Shown one piece after another: positions 17,292-26,022 of a stretch of DNA of 64,000 nucleotides. The notes beneath the pieces are model-generated. The model was given only the letters and a program-made list of their open reading frames with translations. It was not told where the DNA came from and searched no databases. Origin of the DNA: Haloarcula amylolytica JCM 13557 (GTDB lineage Archaea > Halobacteriota > Halobacteria > Halobacteriales > Haloarculaceae); assembly GCF_000336615.1 (NCBI RefSeq), contig NZ_AOLW01000010.1, positions 124,001 through 188,000 on the forward strand. Direction: 5' to 3'. The translations under genes and the position numbers were made by a program. The first letter of the stretch is position 1. The number at the start of each line of letters is the position of its first letter.

Positions 17292-17393
17292 TTAACCTGC
17301 ATTGAACACATCGATTATTTTCGCGCGTGCTTTGAGTTCAGCAGTTATTCTTCGCTCGATGGAGCGATGCATGACATGATGTACAACCAACTT
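17292..17393 (-). pseudogene. possible transposase C-terminal scrap
   Basis: A short frame ending with TAA reads ...HRSIERRITAELKARAKIIDVF. This faintly resembles the C-terminal helix (ER..E.RRR.KVVGIFP) of IS256-type transposases. There is no start, no inverted repeat and no rest of the gene, so the call is weak. It sits in the same AT-rich accessory patch. Confidence 0.2.
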
Positions 17394-17433
17394 AAAACAG
17401 ACACAAGTACCGGACCCGGCCGACTGGAGACGG

Positions 17434-18252
17434 TCAGCCGGTGAGCGTAACCGGGCGTTCGGCGGCGAGCATGACGTCCTGCGTGGTGCTCCCGAGGAGG
17501 ACGTTCGTGATACCCGAGCGCTTGCGTCCGCCCATAACGATGCTGTCGGCATCGCGGTCCGTTGCGGCGTCGAGTATCTTCGAACCGACCTCGCCGCCGA
17601 CAGCGACGCGTTCGACGGAAATCCCCGCTGCTTCCAGATGCTCGGCGGCAGTGACAGCGGCGTCGACGTCTTCGAACTCGTGCGGTGGAGCCCCTTTGTA
17701 ATCCTGGTGTGGGAACACGAAGAGGACCGTTGCTTCGACTGACTCGGGGGCGTTGGGAAGGGAAGCCAGGTATGCAGCCTGGTTCCGTGCTCGCTCTTCG
17801 CTCGTATCGACCGGGACCAGTACCTGCCGTATCCCTTCGCCGAGTACAACATTCTCGCCCGTGATCGTGACCGGTCTGTCGGCCGAGAGCAACACGTCCT
17901 GTGCAGTGCTACCGAGCAAGACCTTCGAGACGCCCGAGCGCTTGCGTCCGCCGACGACGATCTCATCACTGTCCAGCTCTGTCGCGGTACGGACGATCTG
18001 TTGGGCGACGCCGCCGTCGGCAACCATTCGAGTCACGGAGACGCCGGCTTCTTCCAGTTGATCGGCTGCCTGGACGGCGGCGTCTACGTCACCGAACGCC
18101 ACCTCCTCGGCATCGGCGAATTCGTCGGGCGGCATCACGTAGAGCACTGTCGCCTCGGCGGTTGCAGTGGCATCCGGGAGTCGTGAGACATAGCTTGCTT
18201 GATTCGATGCGCGCGCTTCGTTCCTGTCGACGGGTACGAGTACACTGTACAT
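17434..18252 (-). CDS. tandem universal stress protein (two UspA domains)
   Basis: The 272-residue protein consists of two UspA domains of about 136 residues each. Both start like a Usp fold (YSVLVPVD, QVLVPVD). Both carry the ATP-binding signature: VVGGRKRSGVSKVLLGSTAQ in the first, VMGGRKRSGITNVLLGSTTQ in the second. Each domain should bind ATP and the two could form a pseudo-dimer. The domains are very similar, so the duplication is probably fairly recent. It is transcribed alone and its trigger is unknown. Confidence 0.9.
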   Translation of the reverse strand: MYSVLVPVDRNEARASNQASYVSRLPDATATAEATVLYVMPPDEFADAEEVAFGDVDAAVQAADQLEEAGVSVTRMVADGGVAQQIVRTATELDSDEIVVGGRKRSGVSKVLLGSTAQDVLLSADRPVTITGENVVLGEGIRQVLVPVDTSEERARNQAAYLASLPNAPESVEATVLFVFPHQDYKGAPPHEFEDVDAAVTAAEHLEAAGISVERVAVGGEVGSKILDAATDRDADSIVMGGRKRSGITNVLLGSTTQDVMLAAERPVTLTG

Positions 18253-18493
18253 CTCCCCTAGATATGTTAGCTCAAGTGAACTAAACTATGACACAAATTC
18301 CCGCGGGGTAAGAAAACCAGTGTGGCAGCCCACGTCGACCGACCAGAGGCGCGGAATGTCCCGCTGTAACGCGCTCGAAGCAGCAGATGCCCCGGCTCTC
18401 GAACCAGAACAAAAGCGCGGGGATCACGAGGGCTGTTGGAGATGAACCCGACAGAATCTCGAATCGAACTGCGCGTGTCGGCTTGGCGTGGCG

Positions 18494-19675
18494 TTAGAAG
18501 CGCTCGCTCATCGCCGCCAGCCCGGCGTCCACGTTTACGGCCGCGCCCTGCTCACCGAGCGCGTTGCCCAGCGCCGCGAGCAGGTAGCTGACGTTCTGCC
18601 GGCGGGCCGAATGACCCATACAGCCGATACGCCAGATATCCCCCTCCAGTGCGCCTAAGCCGCTGGCGATTTCGAGGTCGTACTCGTCCAGCAGGTGTTG
18701 GATTACCGCGCCGTCGTCAACGCCGTCGGGCACGCGGACGGTGTTCAGGCTCGGGAGCCAGAAGTCGTCGGGGGCGTTCATCTCCAGTCCCATGCCCTCG
18801 ACGCCGGCTTTCAGCGCGCCAGCGACGCGCAGGTGGCGGTCCCAGCGTTCTTCGATGCCTTCCTCGGCGACGAGCCGAAGCGCCTCACGGAGCGCATACA
18901 CGTTCGTAATCGGGGCCGTGTGGTGGTAGGCGCGCTCCTCGCCCCAGTACCCTTCCAGCAGCGAGATGTCCAAGTACCACGAGCGGGCCTCGGACTCGCG
19001 GGAGAGGACCTTGTCCATCGCGTCGTCGTTGAGCGTGAGCGGGCTCGCGCCCGGCGGACAGGAGAGGCACTTCTGGGGGCCGGAGTAGGCCACGTCGATG
19101 CCCCACTCGTCGACGCGGAGTTCGACGCCGCCCAGCGAGGTCACGCTGTCGGCGATGACCAGCGCGTCGTTCGCGTGGGCGATGTCCGTCAGCTCGGGCA
19201 CCGACGGCTGGAGGACGCCGGTGCTGGTCTCGGCGTGGACGAATCCGAACACGTCCGGACTGTGTTCGTCGAATGCCGCTTCGACCGCCGACGGGTCGAG
19301 CGGCTGGCCCCAGGGAGCGTCGACAGTGACGACGTCGCCGCCGGCTCGCTCGGCCATGCTCGCCATCCGGCCGCCGAAGTAGCCGTTCGTCGGGACGAGC
19401 ATCGTATCGCCCGGTTCGACGACGTTGCCGATGGCGGCCTCCATCGCCGCGGAGCCGGTCCCGGAGACCGGAATCGTCCATTTGTTGTCCGTTCGGAACG
19501 TGTACCGGAGGAGGTCCTGGACCTCGTCCATGATCTCGATGAACGAGGGATCGAGGTGGCCGACCAGCGGCGTGCTCATCGCCTTGAGTACGCGCGGGTG
19601 CACGTCGCTCGGGCCGGGACCCATCAGTGTTCGATCCGGCGGTGTCAACTCACCGACAGCAGGTACCTCATCCAT
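18494..19675 (-). CDS. class V aminotransferase (alanine-glyoxylate/serine-pyruvate type)
   Basis: The 393-residue protein is a PLP enzyme of the AgxT/PucG/SPT group. LMGPGPSDVHPRVL near residue 17 is the usual opening. SGTGSAAMEAAIGN (71-84) binds the cofactor phosphate, D177 in VIADSVTSLGG pairs with the pyridine nitrogen, and K202 in YSGPQKCLSCPPG forms the Schiff base. Likely reactions are alanine or serine with glyoxylate. A link to the glyoxylate used by malate synthase elsewhere in the window is possible but inferred. Confidence 0.88.
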   Translation of the reverse strand: MDEVPAVGELTPPDRTLMGPGPSDVHPRVLKAMSTPLVGHLDPSFIEIMDEVQDLLRYTFRTDNKWTIPVSGTGSAAMEAAIGNVVEPGDTMLVPTNGYFGGRMASMAERAGGDVVTVDAPWGQPLDPSAVEAAFDEHSPDVFGFVHAETSTGVLQPSVPELTDIAHANDALVIADSVTSLGGVELRVDEWGIDVAYSGPQKCLSCPPGASPLTLNDDAMDKVLSRESEARSWYLDISLLEGYWGEERAYHHTAPITNVYALREALRLVAEEGIEERWDRHLRVAGALKAGVEGMGLEMNAPDDFWLPSLNTVRVPDGVDDGAVIQHLLDEYDLEIASGLGALEGDIWRIGCMGHSARRQNVSYLLAALGNALGEQGAAVNVDAGLAAMSERF

Positions 19676-19934
19676 ACCGTGTGTTACCCGGTGACTGGGC
19701 ATTAAAATCCGCGGTCACGACTCTCTGGTCAGGGCAGGGTCGGCTTCACAACTTCGCTGGGACGACAACTCTCCAACTCCAAAAATATCCTTCAAACATC
19801 ACTTTTGCGTTGCCAGTCACCAGCGACTACCACCCTCACCCATAATCGCAACCGCAAGACAGCGCCGATATGAAGCGCATGAACGATCTGCCCTGTTTTT
19901 AGTCTCGTACTGCCAAGGGAGCGTGTGGTCGTCG

Positions 19935-20084
19935 ATGGGATTGTTCGATAACGCTGCGTCCCCTGGGGAGGAACCGAGACGCCGGTACACCTGTCTGGTC
20001 TGCCAGGCGTCGTTCGACGTTCAGTACCACGCGTGTCCGGACTGTGGTGCGTACGACATCCGCCGGACGAAGTGGCTCACGTAG
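19935..20084 (+). CDS. tiny zinc-ribbon protein (49 aa)
   Basis: A 49-residue gene starts MGLFDNAASPGEEPRRRYTC and has Cys pairs CLVC (20-23) and CPDC (34-37), followed by GAYDIRRTKWLT. This is the standard one-zinc ribbon of short haloarchaeal proteins. The role is unknown. It lies in the 527-bp gap between the aminotransferase and the aldo/keto reductase. Confidence 0.65.
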   Translation: MGLFDNAASPGEEPRRRYTCLVCQASFDVQYHACPDCGAYDIRRTKWLT

Positions 20085-20202
20085 CCCCCGGCGTCCACGT
20101 TGGCACGTCCACCGGACTGCCTGCTATCGGGCTACACTGCCCTTTTTTAGATTGGTGCCGCGTACCACAGCCACCAAGTGACCGCCGACGGTACGGCTGT
20201 AC

Positions 20203-21192
20203 GTGAACCGACGACAGTTAGGGACGACAGGGTACGACGTGACAGCTGTCGGACTTGGGACTTGGAATATCGGTGGTGACTGGGGCGACGTCTCGGCGGC
20301 GGAAGGACGGGAAACGATCCGCACGGCGCTCGACGCCGGCGTCGACTTCATCGACACTGCCGACGTGTACGGCGACGGCTTCAGCGAACAGCGCATCGCC
20401 GACGTGCTCGACGAACGCGAGGTCCGCGACGAGGTGACCGTCGCGACGAAGGTCGGTCGCCGACTCGACCCCCATACGGCCGAGCGCTACAACTACGACA
20501 CCCTCTCCGAGCACGTCGACCGCTCGCGGGAGTACCTCGGGGTCGACACGCTCGAACTCCTGCAACTGCACTGCCCGCCGACGGACGCCTACTACCAGCC
20601 GGAGACGTTCGACGCCCTCGCGCAGCTGAAAGACGAGGGGAAGGTCGAGCACTGCGGCGTCAGCGTCGAACGGGTCGAGGAAGCGCTGAAAGCCATCGAG
20701 TACCCGGAAGTCGAGACGGTCCAGATTATCTTCAACATGTTCCGCCAGCGGCCCGCGGAGCGGTTCTTCGAGGCGGCCAAGCGCCGCGACGTCGGCGTCA
20801 TCGTCCGCGTCCCGCTGGCCTCCGGACTCCTGACCGGCAACCTCTCCCGGGACACGGAGTTCCCCGAGAACGACCACCGGAACTTCAACATCGAGGGTGA
20901 GGCGTTCGACCGCGGCGAGACCTTCGCCGGCCTCCCGGTCGACGCGGGCTTCGACGCCGTCGACGAACTCCGCGGGCACGTCCCCGAACGGATGACGATG
21001 GCCCAGATGGCGCTGCGCTGGATTTTGGACCACGACGCGGTGTCGACCGTCATCCCCGGCTCGACGAACCCGGACCACGTTCGGGCGAACGCAGCGGTCA
21101 GCGAGATGGACCAGCTCTCGAATCAGGTCCACGGCGCGGTGCGTGACATCTACGAGGAGTACGTCTTCGACGACGTCCACCACCGCTGGTAG
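20203..21192 (+). CDS. aldo/keto reductase
   Basis: The 329-residue protein is a TIM-barrel NAD(P)H-dependent reductase. The catalytic tetrad is visible: D51 and Y56 in FIDTADVYGDGFSE, K83 in VATKVGRR and H123 in LQLHCPP. The C-terminal cofactor-binding stretch TVIPGSTNPDHVRANA is also present. The start is GTG 20203. The substrate is probably an aldehyde or ketone of sugar type. It has no operon partner. Confidence 0.88.
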   Translation: MNRRQLGTTGYDVTAVGLGTWNIGGDWGDVSAAEGRETIRTALDAGVDFIDTADVYGDGFSEQRIADVLDEREVRDEVTVATKVGRRLDPHTAERYNYDTLSEHVDRSREYLGVDTLELLQLHCPPTDAYYQPETFDALAQLKDEGKVEHCGVSVERVEEALKAIEYPEVETVQIIFNMFRQRPAERFFEAAKRRDVGVIVRVPLASGLLTGNLSRDTEFPENDHRNFNIEGEAFDRGETFAGLPVDAGFDAVDELRGHVPERMTMAQMALRWILDHDAVSTVIPGSTNPDHVRANAAVSEMDQLSNQVHGAVRDIYEEYVFDDVHHRW

Positions 21193-21410
21193 TCGCCGCT
21201 TCGCCGTATCAGAACCTGACGGGATTTGACGACCTATCGAGTACGCCGCGCCTCGCACCGGTAACTGCTTCTCGGCCTCCGGCAGTCACCGGCCCCCATG
21301 CCTGCCATCGCAGGCGTTCGTTCTATTCCCGTGGCTCGTGACCTACGCACTGTGCGTCCAGTTCAGCTAGTGGGTAGAATCCGTGTCACCGAAACGCGCT
21401 CCCGACGCCG

Positions 21411-22169
21411 ATGAGTGGTATCGCGACCGGACGCGAGATCGTCCGAACGGTTCGCGAGGAAGATGTCCCGTTCATGGCAGCCAGTATCGCCTACTACGCG
21501 ATCGCATCTATCGTCCCGCTGCTCGCGCTCTCGCTCGCCGTGCTCTCCACGTTCGGGGGCACCGCCACGCTGCTGGACCTGCTCCGGACGGTTCTCTCCG
21601 AGAACGGCGAGGTGATTCTGACGGAACTGCTGGAGAACACGCGCGGCCACGGGGCGACCGGGACCCTGAGTCTGGTGTTCGTGGCCTGGAGCGGCAGCAA
21701 GGTGTTCCGCGGTCTTACAATCGCCTTTACCGAGGTGTACGGCGAGGTCACTGAAATCTCGTTGCCGGCCCAGCTCGTCCGCAGCGCAGTTGTGATGGGA
21801 GTGCTATTCGGTGCTGTCGTCCTGCTGTCGGCCACCAGCGTCGCGCTCACGTACGTCCAGTTTCAGATCCCATATCCGACGCTGGTCGGCAATCTCACCG
21901 CGTTTGCCGCCCTCGTTGTCTCGTTCGTCCCGATATACTACGTTCTGCCGCCGGTCGAGACGTCATTCACACACGTCGTGCCGGGGACGCTGGTAGCCGC
22001 AGCAGGCTGGATCACTATCCAGGTCGGGTTCTTCTACTACGCCGGAACCGCTGGCCGGTACGCAGCCTACGGCTACCTCGGCGCGCTGCTCCTGTTTGTC
22101 ACGGCGCTGTATCTGGCCGCCATCGTGTTGCTGCTCGGTGTCGTCGTCAACGCGACGCTGGACTGGTAG
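21411..22169 (+). CDS. YihY/BrkB family membrane protein
   Basis: The 252-residue protein has about six transmembrane helices. The family opening VPFMAASIAYYAIASIVPLL is followed by LVFVAWSGSKVFRGLTIAFTEVY and the later conserved region IYYVLPPVETSFTHVVPGTL. YihY/BrkB proteins are widespread inner-membrane proteins of uncertain transport function, and the old RNase BN name is wrong for the family. The PRC-barrel gene follows 118 bp downstream. Confidence 0.85.
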   Translation: MSGIATGREIVRTVREEDVPFMAASIAYYAIASIVPLLALSLAVLSTFGGTATLLDLLRTVLSENGEVILTELLENTRGHGATGTLSLVFVAWSGSKVFRGLTIAFTEVYGEVTEISLPAQLVRSAVVMGVLFGAVVLLSATSVALTYVQFQIPYPTLVGNLTAFAALVVSFVPIYYVLPPVETSFTHVVPGTLVAAAGWITIQVGFFYYAGTAGRYAAYGYLGALLLFVTALYLAAIVLLLGVVVNATLDW

Positions 22170-22287
22170 CGTCGGTGGGCCGGCCCCGTCAACGGCGCGC
22201 CTTGTACTGCGCGGACGCGGGTCCGTCGCGGCGGTTGCGTATGCAAGCACATCGGTGATGCCCGTACCGCCGGTAGCAACGACTGCA

Positions 22288-22536
22288 ATGTCTACGATCC
22301 AACTGACCGACGACGACGTTGGCAAGACAGTTGTCACGAGGACCGGCGACGAGGTCGGCATCGTCAGCGGGTACAGATACGGCACCGCTCACGTCGACCC
22401 CGACCCCGGGCTGAAGACGACGCTCATGACGAAGCTCGGCTGGGAAGACACCGACGAGGATGACGGCTATCCGTTACAGGCCGACGCCGTCGAGACGATT
22501 ACCGAAGACGAAATCCATCTCAGCTCGGGCCTGTAA
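22288..22536 (+). CDS. PRC-barrel domain protein
   Basis: The 82-residue protein reads TDDDVGKTVVTRTGDEVGIV followed by YRYGTAHVDPDPG, which is the opening of a PRC-barrel beta-barrel. The C-terminus is acidic (EDTDEDDGYPLQADAVE). In archaea such domains bind RNA-processing or division proteins, or act as stand-alone adaptors. No role is proposed here. ATG 22288 gives a domain-length protein. An in-frame ATG lies 30 nt upstream (MPVPPVATTA). Confidence 0.65.
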   Translation: MSTIQLTDDDVGKTVVTRTGDEVGIVSGYRYGTAHVDPDPGLKTTLMTKLGWEDTDEDDGYPLQADAVETITEDEIHLSSGL

Positions 22537-22893
22537 GGAATCCGGGACTGTTAGACGGACGTATCGAGGACCAATGCCGGGTGGGCAAACCCGGCGTGAA
22601 ACCGTCCCGTACAGGGGAGCATGGGACGGTGGGCGTCGGGAGAGTACGAGCACGCACTGTGCTCGCATACAGTCTTCCGTGCGATCCGATGTTTGTTATA
22701 CAGCTCTTTACGTGGTGATAGTGGACAGGCTGGGCGACAGGGGGACGCTACTGCACGTCGGTCACGTCAACTGGAAATACATCGCCGTTGCACACCGAAA
22801 CTGGTGCTCCGGCAGGTGTTACAGCCGTTGGCTCCGATCATCATGACCGGTTCCGGCGAACTAGCCACCCGCTACCGACCGGACTGTGGTGAA
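22537..22893. other. gap without a recognised gene (357 bp)
   Basis: I see no gene, tRNA or clear repeat. A short reading RYRPDCGE near 22868-22894 recalls half a zinc ribbon, but the second Cys pair is missing, so it may be decay or chance. Confidence 0.4.
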
Positions 22894-23229
22894 TCACTCT
22901 TCGGTGGTGAGTTTCGGACCGGGCTTCCAGGTGTTGCCTTCGAGGACAACGAGGTCGTAGCGTTCGAGCACCTGCAGCGTATCGACGACCGCCTGGGCGT
23001 CGAAGGAGACCGTCATATCCTCGGGCAGCTGCTGGGCAATTGCACTGCGTGTCCCACCGTCCATCCGGACCACCGTGTCAAGCAACTGTTCGAGGTCGTC
23101 GAGTAGCGAGACGAGCGACGTCGACCCCTCGTCCTCTGTCGCCAGTTTCGACATGACTTCGTCGTAATTCCCCGATATCTCCATCGATACTGACACGGTC
23201 TCGTCTTCGATGTCTTCTTCGTCTCCCAT
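22894..23229 (-). CDS. small acidic protein of unknown function (111 aa)
   Basis: The 111-residue protein is very acidic at its start (MGDEEDIEDETVSVSMEI). It has a helical middle (LVSLLDDLEQLLDTVVRMDG) and a C-terminal part DAQAVVDTLQVLERYDLVVLEGNTWKPG, which looks like a small winged-helix-type turn. ATG 23229 was chosen because the six extra residues from 23247 fall in AT-rich promoter-like sequence. It stands alone and I do not recognise the family. Confidence 0.6.
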   Translation of the reverse strand: MGDEEDIEDETVSVSMEISGNYDEVMSKLATEDEGSTSLVSLLDDLEQLLDTVVRMDGGTRSAIAQQLPEDMTVSFDAQAVVDTLQVLERYDLVVLEGNTWKPGPKLTTEE

Positions 23230-24114
23230 AGGGGCAAATATATGCACACTTGTAGAAATACGTTTCCATATTTGTTACAACAGACGCATTTACCGGCTGT
23301 TTCACTGCAAAAGCGAGTTGTATGGATGTTATTAGGAGTCCAATATATGTAGTTATAACTGCGTTCGAGAACGCTCTTTAGTCTAATATAGATCCAAAAT
23401 CATCCATTCTGTAGTAGAATATTCCCACCTACTCCCTAAATGTCGGAGTTATTGAATATGTGTCGGATATTTACATCTATATTCTCAACCAAATCTGTTA
23501 CCGTGGTCTCGGTAATATCACACCACCAAAGACGCACTGCCCTGTTGTGATCGTTCGGATAAGTCGAACGATATCAAAAGCGCCTGCGTCGTAGCGTAAG
23601 CACGGCCCGGTGGCAGCTAACTAGTCCACGTCAACTGGTACCCTGCTGCTGGGCCGGTGTATCCGCTCCCACCAGCGACACACGCTCGGGCAGTCTGTCC
23701 TCACTTGTCCTGTCGGATAACAAAAGTACGGTTATTATTCCTCTGTACTGAACAGTCTCCTGTCTCTCCCGCTGGCGGGGCTATCGGCGAGCCACGGTGC
23801 CGTGGAACACTGCCAGTTTCAGCATACGGAACAAACAGCGCCTCGATCGTGTTTACTCCCGGTGCGCTCTGTGTTTGCCGGCAATGGACTGTCATGATAG
23901 GAGACAGCGGCAAGCGCGTACAGCTACATATCGCCCATTTCGCGGGACGGTGTAGTCCGATGGATGGCCTTCCGTTGCGTTCACTGTATTCGGTATCTGT
24001 TCGAGAATACGAACCGTCGACAGCGGGCACTCAGTGGCCGTATGCTCCGCAACCGGGGCACGCAGAAGACACAGTCGACCAAATCTATATTTGGGTGGCC
24101 GTCACACATCGAAT
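23230..24114. other. 885-bp stretch without a recognised gene
   Basis: The left part (23230-23520) is AT-rich and the right part has mixed composition with no convincing coding frame. A perfect 8-bp hairpin, ATCGTTCG (23550-23557) with CGAACGAT (23565-23572), has a 7-nt loop and is followed by ATATCAAAAG. It may be an operator, a terminator or part of a small RNA. The last 30 bp contain the TATA box of the acyl-CoA dehydrogenase gene. Confidence 0.45.
24085..24092 (+). promoter_or_regulatory. TATA box for the acyl-CoA dehydrogenase at 24115
   Basis: CTATATTT is centred 27 nt before the ATG at 24115, which supports a leaderless start there and excludes the longer in-frame reading from 24034. 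Confidence 0.65.
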
Positions 24115-25254
24115 ATGGCGTTTAGCTTGACGGCCGAGCAGACGGCAGTCCGAGAAGCGGTGCGTGAATTCGGCGAGAACGAGATCGAGCCGCTCGGAAA
24201 GGAATGCGACAGGGAGAAGCGCTACCCGGAGGAACTGATGGAGCAGGCGGCACAGTACGACCTCATCGCGCCGGAAGTCCCCGAGAAGTACGGCGGCTCG
24301 GGGATGGACAGCCTCACCGGCGTCGTCGTCACCGAGGAGCTGTGGCGGGCCGACCCGGGTATCGGGAGCGCCATCGGCTCCCGTGGCTTCGGTTCGAGCA
24401 TGATCCAGAAGTACGGCGACGAGTGGATGAAAGAGGAGTGGCTGCCGAAAATCACTAGCGGGAAGTCGGCGTGTGCCAGCGCTATCAGCGAACCCGCCCA
24501 CGGCTCGAACGTGGCCGGCATCGAGACCTACGCCGAACGCGACAGCGACGGCTGGGTGCTTAACGGTAACAAGATGTGGATTACGAACGGCACCGTCGCC
24601 GACGTGATGGTCGTGATTGCCAAGACCGACCCCGACGCCGGCCACGAGGGCATCAGCGCGTTCCTCGTGCCGACGGACACCGACGGCCTGGAGGCCGAGA
24701 AAATCGACAACAAGCTCGGCATCCGCGCGTCGGACCTGGCCGAAATCATCATTGACGACGTTCGCGTCCCCGAGGAGAACCTCGTCGGCGAGGAGGGCGC
24801 TGGCTTCTACCAGCTGATGGACTTCTTCGCGAGCGGGCGAGCGAATGTCGCCGCGCAAGCCGTCGGCACCGCTCAGGCCGCTCTCGACGACTCGGTGCAG
24901 TACGCGAACGAGCGTGAGCAGTTCGGCCAGCCAATCAGCGAGTTCCAGGCCATCGAACACAAAATCGCGGAGATGGCGACGAACGTCGAGGCCGCCCGGT
25001 CGCTCACCTACCGCGCCGCCAGCGCCATCGACGAGGACAATCTCGACGTTGCGACGAAGTGGGCCAGCATGGCGAAGTTGTTCGCCAGCGAGCACGCCGT
25101 CGACGTGGCCGACGAGGCGATTCAGGTCCACGGCGGCGCGGGCTACGTCACCGACCACAACGTCGAACGCTACTACCGCGACGCCCGTATCACCAAAATC
25201 TACGAGGGGACCAGCGAGATTCAGAAGAACATCATCGCCGACCGCGTGCTGTGA
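24115..25254 (+). CDS. acyl-CoA dehydrogenase
   Basis: The 379-residue FAD flavoprotein has the usual length for short/medium-chain enzymes. It shows the FAD/substrate motifs ACASAISEPAHGSNVAGI and NGNKMWITNG, the dimer region EREQFGQPISEFQ and the C-terminal IYEGTSEIQKNIIA, whose Glu is the catalytic base in this class. It catalyses alpha,beta-dehydrogenation of acyl-CoA and passes electrons to ETF. It opens a catabolic block and its own promoter is clear. Confidence 0.92.
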   Translation: MAFSLTAEQTAVREAVREFGENEIEPLGKECDREKRYPEELMEQAAQYDLIAPEVPEKYGGSGMDSLTGVVVTEELWRADPGIGSAIGSRGFGSSMIQKYGDEWMKEEWLPKITSGKSACASAISEPAHGSNVAGIETYAERDSDGWVLNGNKMWITNGTVADVMVVIAKTDPDAGHEGISAFLVPTDTDGLEAEKIDNKLGIRASDLAEIIIDDVRVPEENLVGEEGAGFYQLMDFFASGRANVAAQAVGTAQAALDDSVQYANEREQFGQPISEFQAIEHKIAEMATNVEAARSLTYRAASAIDEDNLDVATKWASMAKLFASEHAVDVADEAIQVHGGAGYVTDHNVERYYRDARITKIYEGTSEIQKNIIADRVL

Positions 25255-25284
25255 GACTGCACTGCGGCTGAGAGACCGCGCAGC

Positions 25285-25728
25285 CTACCGCCGGAGCGTC
25301 AGGAACTCGGCCGAAAAGACGGCTTCGTCGGCCTGATTCAGCGCGGTGACCTCAGTCCGGACGACGCCCGTCGCAACCGGGTGGTCTCGCCGCTCCTTGT
25401 CGACAATCTCGGCCTCGACGTGAATCGTGTCCCCCAGAAACACCGGCTTGACGAACCGGAGGCGGTCGAGCCCGTAGAACGCGACCATGTGCCGCTTTTC
25501 CGCCTCGTCGCGGGCCTGCCACAGCAGGCCAGTGACGACCGAGAACACCAGTGCGCCGTGGGCGATGCGCTCGCCGTACCCCGAGTCGGCCATCCGCTCT
25601 GCGTTCGTGTGGAGGTGATTGAAGTCCCCGCTGACGCCCGCGAAGTTGACCATGTCGGCCTCGGTGATGGTTCGCCCCGACGTGGTGAAGCCGTCGCCGA
25701 CTTCGACCGCGTCGAACTCACCGGCCAT
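25285..25728 (-). CDS. MaoC-type (R)-enoyl-CoA hydratase
   Basis: The 147-residue hot-dog-fold protein has the hydratase-2 motif, reading GDFNHLHTNAERM and then GERIAHGALVFS. The Asp and His of the D-x4-H pattern are the catalytic pair. PhaJ-like enzymes of this size connect beta-oxidation to (R)-3-hydroxyacyl-CoA and so to polyhydroxyalkanoate. That use is plausible for haloarchaea but unproven here. It is divergent from the SDR gene at 26023. Confidence 0.85.
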   Translation of the reverse strand: MAGEFDAVEVGDGFTTSGRTITEADMVNFAGVSGDFNHLHTNAERMADSGYGERIAHGALVFSVVTGLLWQARDEAEKRHMVAFYGLDRLRFVKPVFLGDTIHVEAEIVDKERRDHPVATGVVRTEVTALNQADEAVFSAEFLTLRR

Positions 25729-26022
25729 TGTACCGTCCCTCGCAAGCGACTGCGGAACGACGCTTCGGTTTCTGGTCGAGTTGCCACTGCCGCGTCCGCA
25801 CCCGCCGGTTCCGGAGCGGTCTGCTACTGTTGCTGGACATGCACGTCGTCACCGTGTCCCGCGCCGGTGATAACGTTACCGGGGCTCCCCGGTCGTTCTC
25901 CCACTACCACGGAGTTGCGCAACAGCCACAGCCGACGCTAGCTGTTCAACTATATTCAACGGAACCCGGCAGAGAGCACTCAGGACGTAGCTTTATTGGG
26001 GATGCCCGAGATGTCCGAAGCG

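Noticed and set aside
21193-21410. Hydrophobic reading ending at the TAG near 21370 (…FVLFPWLVTYALCVQFS)
   Set aside because: No in-frame start or upstream coding signal was found. It could be a chance hydrophobic stretch before the BrkB-type gene.
23657-24130. Open frames of 100 or more codons in the 23.2-24.1 kb gap
   Set aside because: Cys/Arg/Ser-rich composition, no acidic bias typical of the host, no motif and no promoter at the right distance.
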